This document shows positions 5,648 to 7,202 of a stretch of DNA of 7,202 bases, one piece after another. The position numbers and the translations under genes were made by a program. The notes below the pieces were generated by a model. It had not been told where the DNA came from. It saw only the letters and a program-made list of their open reading frames with translations, and did not search any database. Origin of the DNA: Rhodobacterales bacterium 34-62-10. Lineage in GTDB: Bacteria; Pseudomonadota; Alphaproteobacteria; Rhodobacterales; Rhodobacteraceae. The DNA lies in the NCBI GenBank assembly GCA_002282555.1, contig NCJR01000012.1, positions 15,164 through 22,365 on the forward strand, read 5' to 3'. The stretch's first letter is position 1. Each line of letters begins with the position of its first letter.

Positions 5648-6064
5648 ATGACCGATCACGAGCGCGAGAGCGGCTTCACACGCGGAGACCTGGCCCGGGC
5701 CACCGGCTGCAACATCGAGACGATCCGCTACTACGAGAAGACCGGCGTTCTGCCCGACCCGCCCCGGACCGACGCCGGCTACCGCATCTATTCCGCCGCG
5801 CACGCCACGCGCCTTCGCTTCATCCTGCGCGCCCGCGAACTCGGGTTCTCGATGGAGGACATTCGCGGGTTGATGGGGCTCGAAGATGGCGCCGCGCCGA
5901 CCTGCGCGGAGGTCAAGGAGCGGACGGAGCGTCACCTTGCAGAGGTGCGGGCCAAGATTGCGGATCTCCGGCGGATCGAGGCCGTCCTCGCTGCGACGGC
6001 ATTGAGGTGTTCTGGCGCCGAAGTTCCCGACTGTCCGGTGCTCGACGCGATTTCTGGAAGCTGA
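5648..6064 (+). CDS. merR: MerR-family mercury-responsive regulator
   Basis: A 138-residue regulator of the divergent mer operon. The N-terminal winged helix-turn-helix runs over residues 10-45 (FTRGDLARATGCNIETIRYYEKTGVL, then the GYRIY wing), followed by the second pair of helices and the long dimer helix (about 87-120). Metal-ligand cysteines are Cys86, Cys121 and Cys129; the 35-residue distance from Cys86 to Cys121 equals that of Tn501 MerR Cys82 to Cys117. The last two cysteines are 8 positions apart (CSGAEVPDC), one less than in Tn501 MerR and equal to CueR. The start is ATG 5648, with GAGGA 9 bases upstream; anything earlier would run through the promoter into merT. Context makes mercury the likely signal. 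Confidence 0.92.
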   Translation: MTDHERESGFTRGDLARATGCNIETIRYYEKTGVLPDPPRTDAGYRIYSAAHATRLRFILRARELGFSMEDIRGLMGLEDGAAPTCAEVKERTERHLAEVRAKIADLRRIEAVLAATALRCSGAEVPDCPVLDAISGS

Positions 6065-6121
6065 AAACGATGACATGAACTTCCCGAACTCTTGAAGCTT
6101 TCACGCATTGAACCGTAAGTT

Positions 6122-7123
6122 TCAAGATCGTGCCGCTGCCCATAACCTGAATCGCCCCTGGCCGGTCACCTCGCGGATCAGGCCTCGCGCTTCCATCCAG
6201 GTGAGGTTGCGCTGGACCGCGGCGCGGCTAGCGTTGGTCAGGACCTCACCCATCGGGGCAGAGACAAGGGGCCATTCGGTCAGCACAGCGCGCAAGGCGC
6301 GCGGGGTCTTGCCCGAAAGTGAGGTCATCTCGGCTTCCGCCCGAACTGACCACGCTTCAATATCGTCGAGGTGCCGCATCGCGGTCAGACATGCGGTCTC
6401 CATCCCGTCAAGCCAGCGCGCCAAACGGTCAGCGGGTGGGCCGCCAGCGCGCAGCCCCCCTGCCCCACCCATGGCCAGAGGTGCAAACACTGCTCCCTTG
6501 CCCTCGCTGGCCGCGATCCGCGCGGCCGTGACTGCGGCTTCGATTTGGTCACCGTGCTGTCCGAGGCCGGCCAGGCTCCAGAGATGAAAGCCCATGCAAG
6601 CTCGCGTGATCGGGTGGAGATCGGCTGCGGCTGCCATTACGTCCAGCCATCCGCCTGCCCGATCTTCGAAACGCTCATCGCTGTCTTCAATGTTCTCTGG
6701 ATCGCGGCGATCCAGGAAGGCGGCCAAGTCAGCCTCCGGTCCTGGACCTCCTATAAGCCGCCGAACAGCCCACCCAACTCTTGCCAGGGCATGTGGGTCA
6801 TCCTGTGCGCCCGAGAGCCGCATCGATATCCAGAGCGCCAGACGATCAGAACTCACCCGGTCCCCTGTGAACCAGCTAAGATCCGCCGCCTCGATAAGAG
6901 CGAGGCGATGCGGCCAGCCTTCCGGGCCGCGCAGCAGCCGGTCATCCAGAGCACCCAGGCGTCCAGCCACGCGTGCCAGCCGCGCAGCGTGAAGCCCCTC
7001 TGCCTTTGCCCAGTCATGGACGACAGCGGTGTCGGGCGGTTCCGCACGCGGTCCGGGAGGCAAATCATCCGGTTCTTCTTCGAGTGGCCCAGGCAGGAAC
7101 CAGTGTCGCATTTTCTTCACCAT
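6122..7123 (-). CDS. DUF1612/helix-turn-helix-type protein of unknown function
   Basis: A 333-residue, mostly helical, Trp- and Ala-rich protein. From memory it resembles the RHE_PE00001-type family (DUF1612 followed by an HTH domain): an N-terminal 'LGALDDRLLRGPEGWPHRL' block, a middle 'GGLRAGGPPADRLARWLDGM' block, and a C-terminal winged helix-turn-helix at about 275-330 ('PLVSAPMGEVLTNASRAAVQRNL', then GLIREVTGQGRFRLW). The C-terminal part should bind DNA; the rest has no assigned role. Such genes are found, as I recall, on alphaproteobacterial plasmids and genomic islands. ATG 7123 is used; ATG 7111 (Met5) is equally possible because neither has a clear ribosome binding site. It converges on merR with a 57-base gap and is probably not part of the mer operon. 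The coding call is firm, the family call moderate. Confidence 0.7.
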   Translation of the reverse strand: MVKKMRHWFLPGPLEEEPDDLPPGPRAEPPDTAVVHDWAKAEGLHAARLARVAGRLGALDDRLLRGPEGWPHRLALIEAADLSWFTGDRVSSDRLALWISMRLSGAQDDPHALARVGWAVRRLIGGPGPEADLAAFLDRRDPENIEDSDERFEDRAGGWLDVMAAAADLHPITRACMGFHLWSLAGLGQHGDQIEAAVTAARIAASEGKGAVFAPLAMGGAGGLRAGGPPADRLARWLDGMETACLTAMRHLDDIEAWSVRAEAEMTSLSGKTPRALRAVLTEWPLVSAPMGEVLTNASRAAVQRNLTWMEARGLIREVTGQGRFRLWAAARS

Positions 7124-7202
7124 TTCAGCACATGATTATTACGTGATTTCTGGAAGATACCGCGATATTGCACATCATTTTTCAGCTTAAGGTTTCAATT
7201 TT
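7124..7202 (-). promoter_or_regulatory. AT-rich putative control region of the DUF1612/HTH gene
   Basis: These 79 bases are 34% GC, in sharp contrast to the GC-rich genes. ACATGATTATT (7130-7140) is followed at once by ACGTGATTTCT (7141-7151; 8 of 11 the same), and a third copy, ACATCATTTTT, lies at 7172-7182. ATACCGCGATAT (7157-7168) is a near-palindrome. A minus-strand TTGAAA (7198-7193) could be a -35 element, but no good -10 at normal spacing was found. Probably promoter plus operator, perhaps autoregulated; this is inference. Confidence 0.35.

Noticed and set aside
6065..6121. Intrinsic terminator between merR and the DUF1612/HTH gene
   Set aside because: Only a 4 bp TGAA/TTCA repeat with no T-run was found; nothing else in these 57 bases is supported.
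6108..7135. Plus-strand frames opposite the DUF1612/HTH gene
   Set aside because: The minus strand has one continuous 333-codon frame with a helix-turn-helix ending; the plus-strand frames are fragmentary and lack domains.

Overview
The window is GC-rich apart from its right end. It reads as part of a metal-resistance island of an alphaproteobacterium. This rests on the style of the MerT, MerA and MerR proteins and on a DUF1612/HTH-type gene at the right end, a kind I associate with rhizobial and rhodobacterial plasmids. The genus is not resolved, and a plasmid or other mobile location is inference.

Left part (1-3108, all + strand): five closely packed genes that look like one operon. They are the 3' end of a cation diffusion facilitator (CDF), an L-2-amino-thiazoline-4-carboxylate (ATC) hydrolase-family protein starting at TTG inside the CDF stop region, an EamA/DMT ten-helix permease one base further on, a 64-residue CopZ-like HMA metallochaperone, and a Tat-exported DUF411 (CopG-like) protein. 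Transporters and copper-type metal binders together with an ATC hydrolase-like protein is the least familiar arrangement here.

Middle part (3189-6064): a mercury-resistance operon converging on the first cluster. merT, merP, merF and merA lie on the - strand and merR is divergent on the + strand. The 79 bp merR-merT gap holds a perfect 15 bp dyad in a 19 bp spacer, the MerR-type promoter layout. MerP would bind Hg(II) in the periplasm, MerT would carry it in, and MerA would reduce it to Hg(0). merF is broken by a single missing base just before its first membrane helix, so MerT is probably the only working importer. No merB, merD, merC or merE is present.

Right part (6122-7123, - strand): one 333-residue protein with a C-terminal helix-turn-helix. 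It resembles the DUF1612/HTH family of unknown function. It is preceded by an AT-rich stretch (34% GC, 7124-7202) with repeated ACATGATT-like words, probably its control region.

I found no tRNA, rRNA, CRISPR array, insertion sequence or convincing intrinsic terminator. No gap between genes exceeds about 80 bases.
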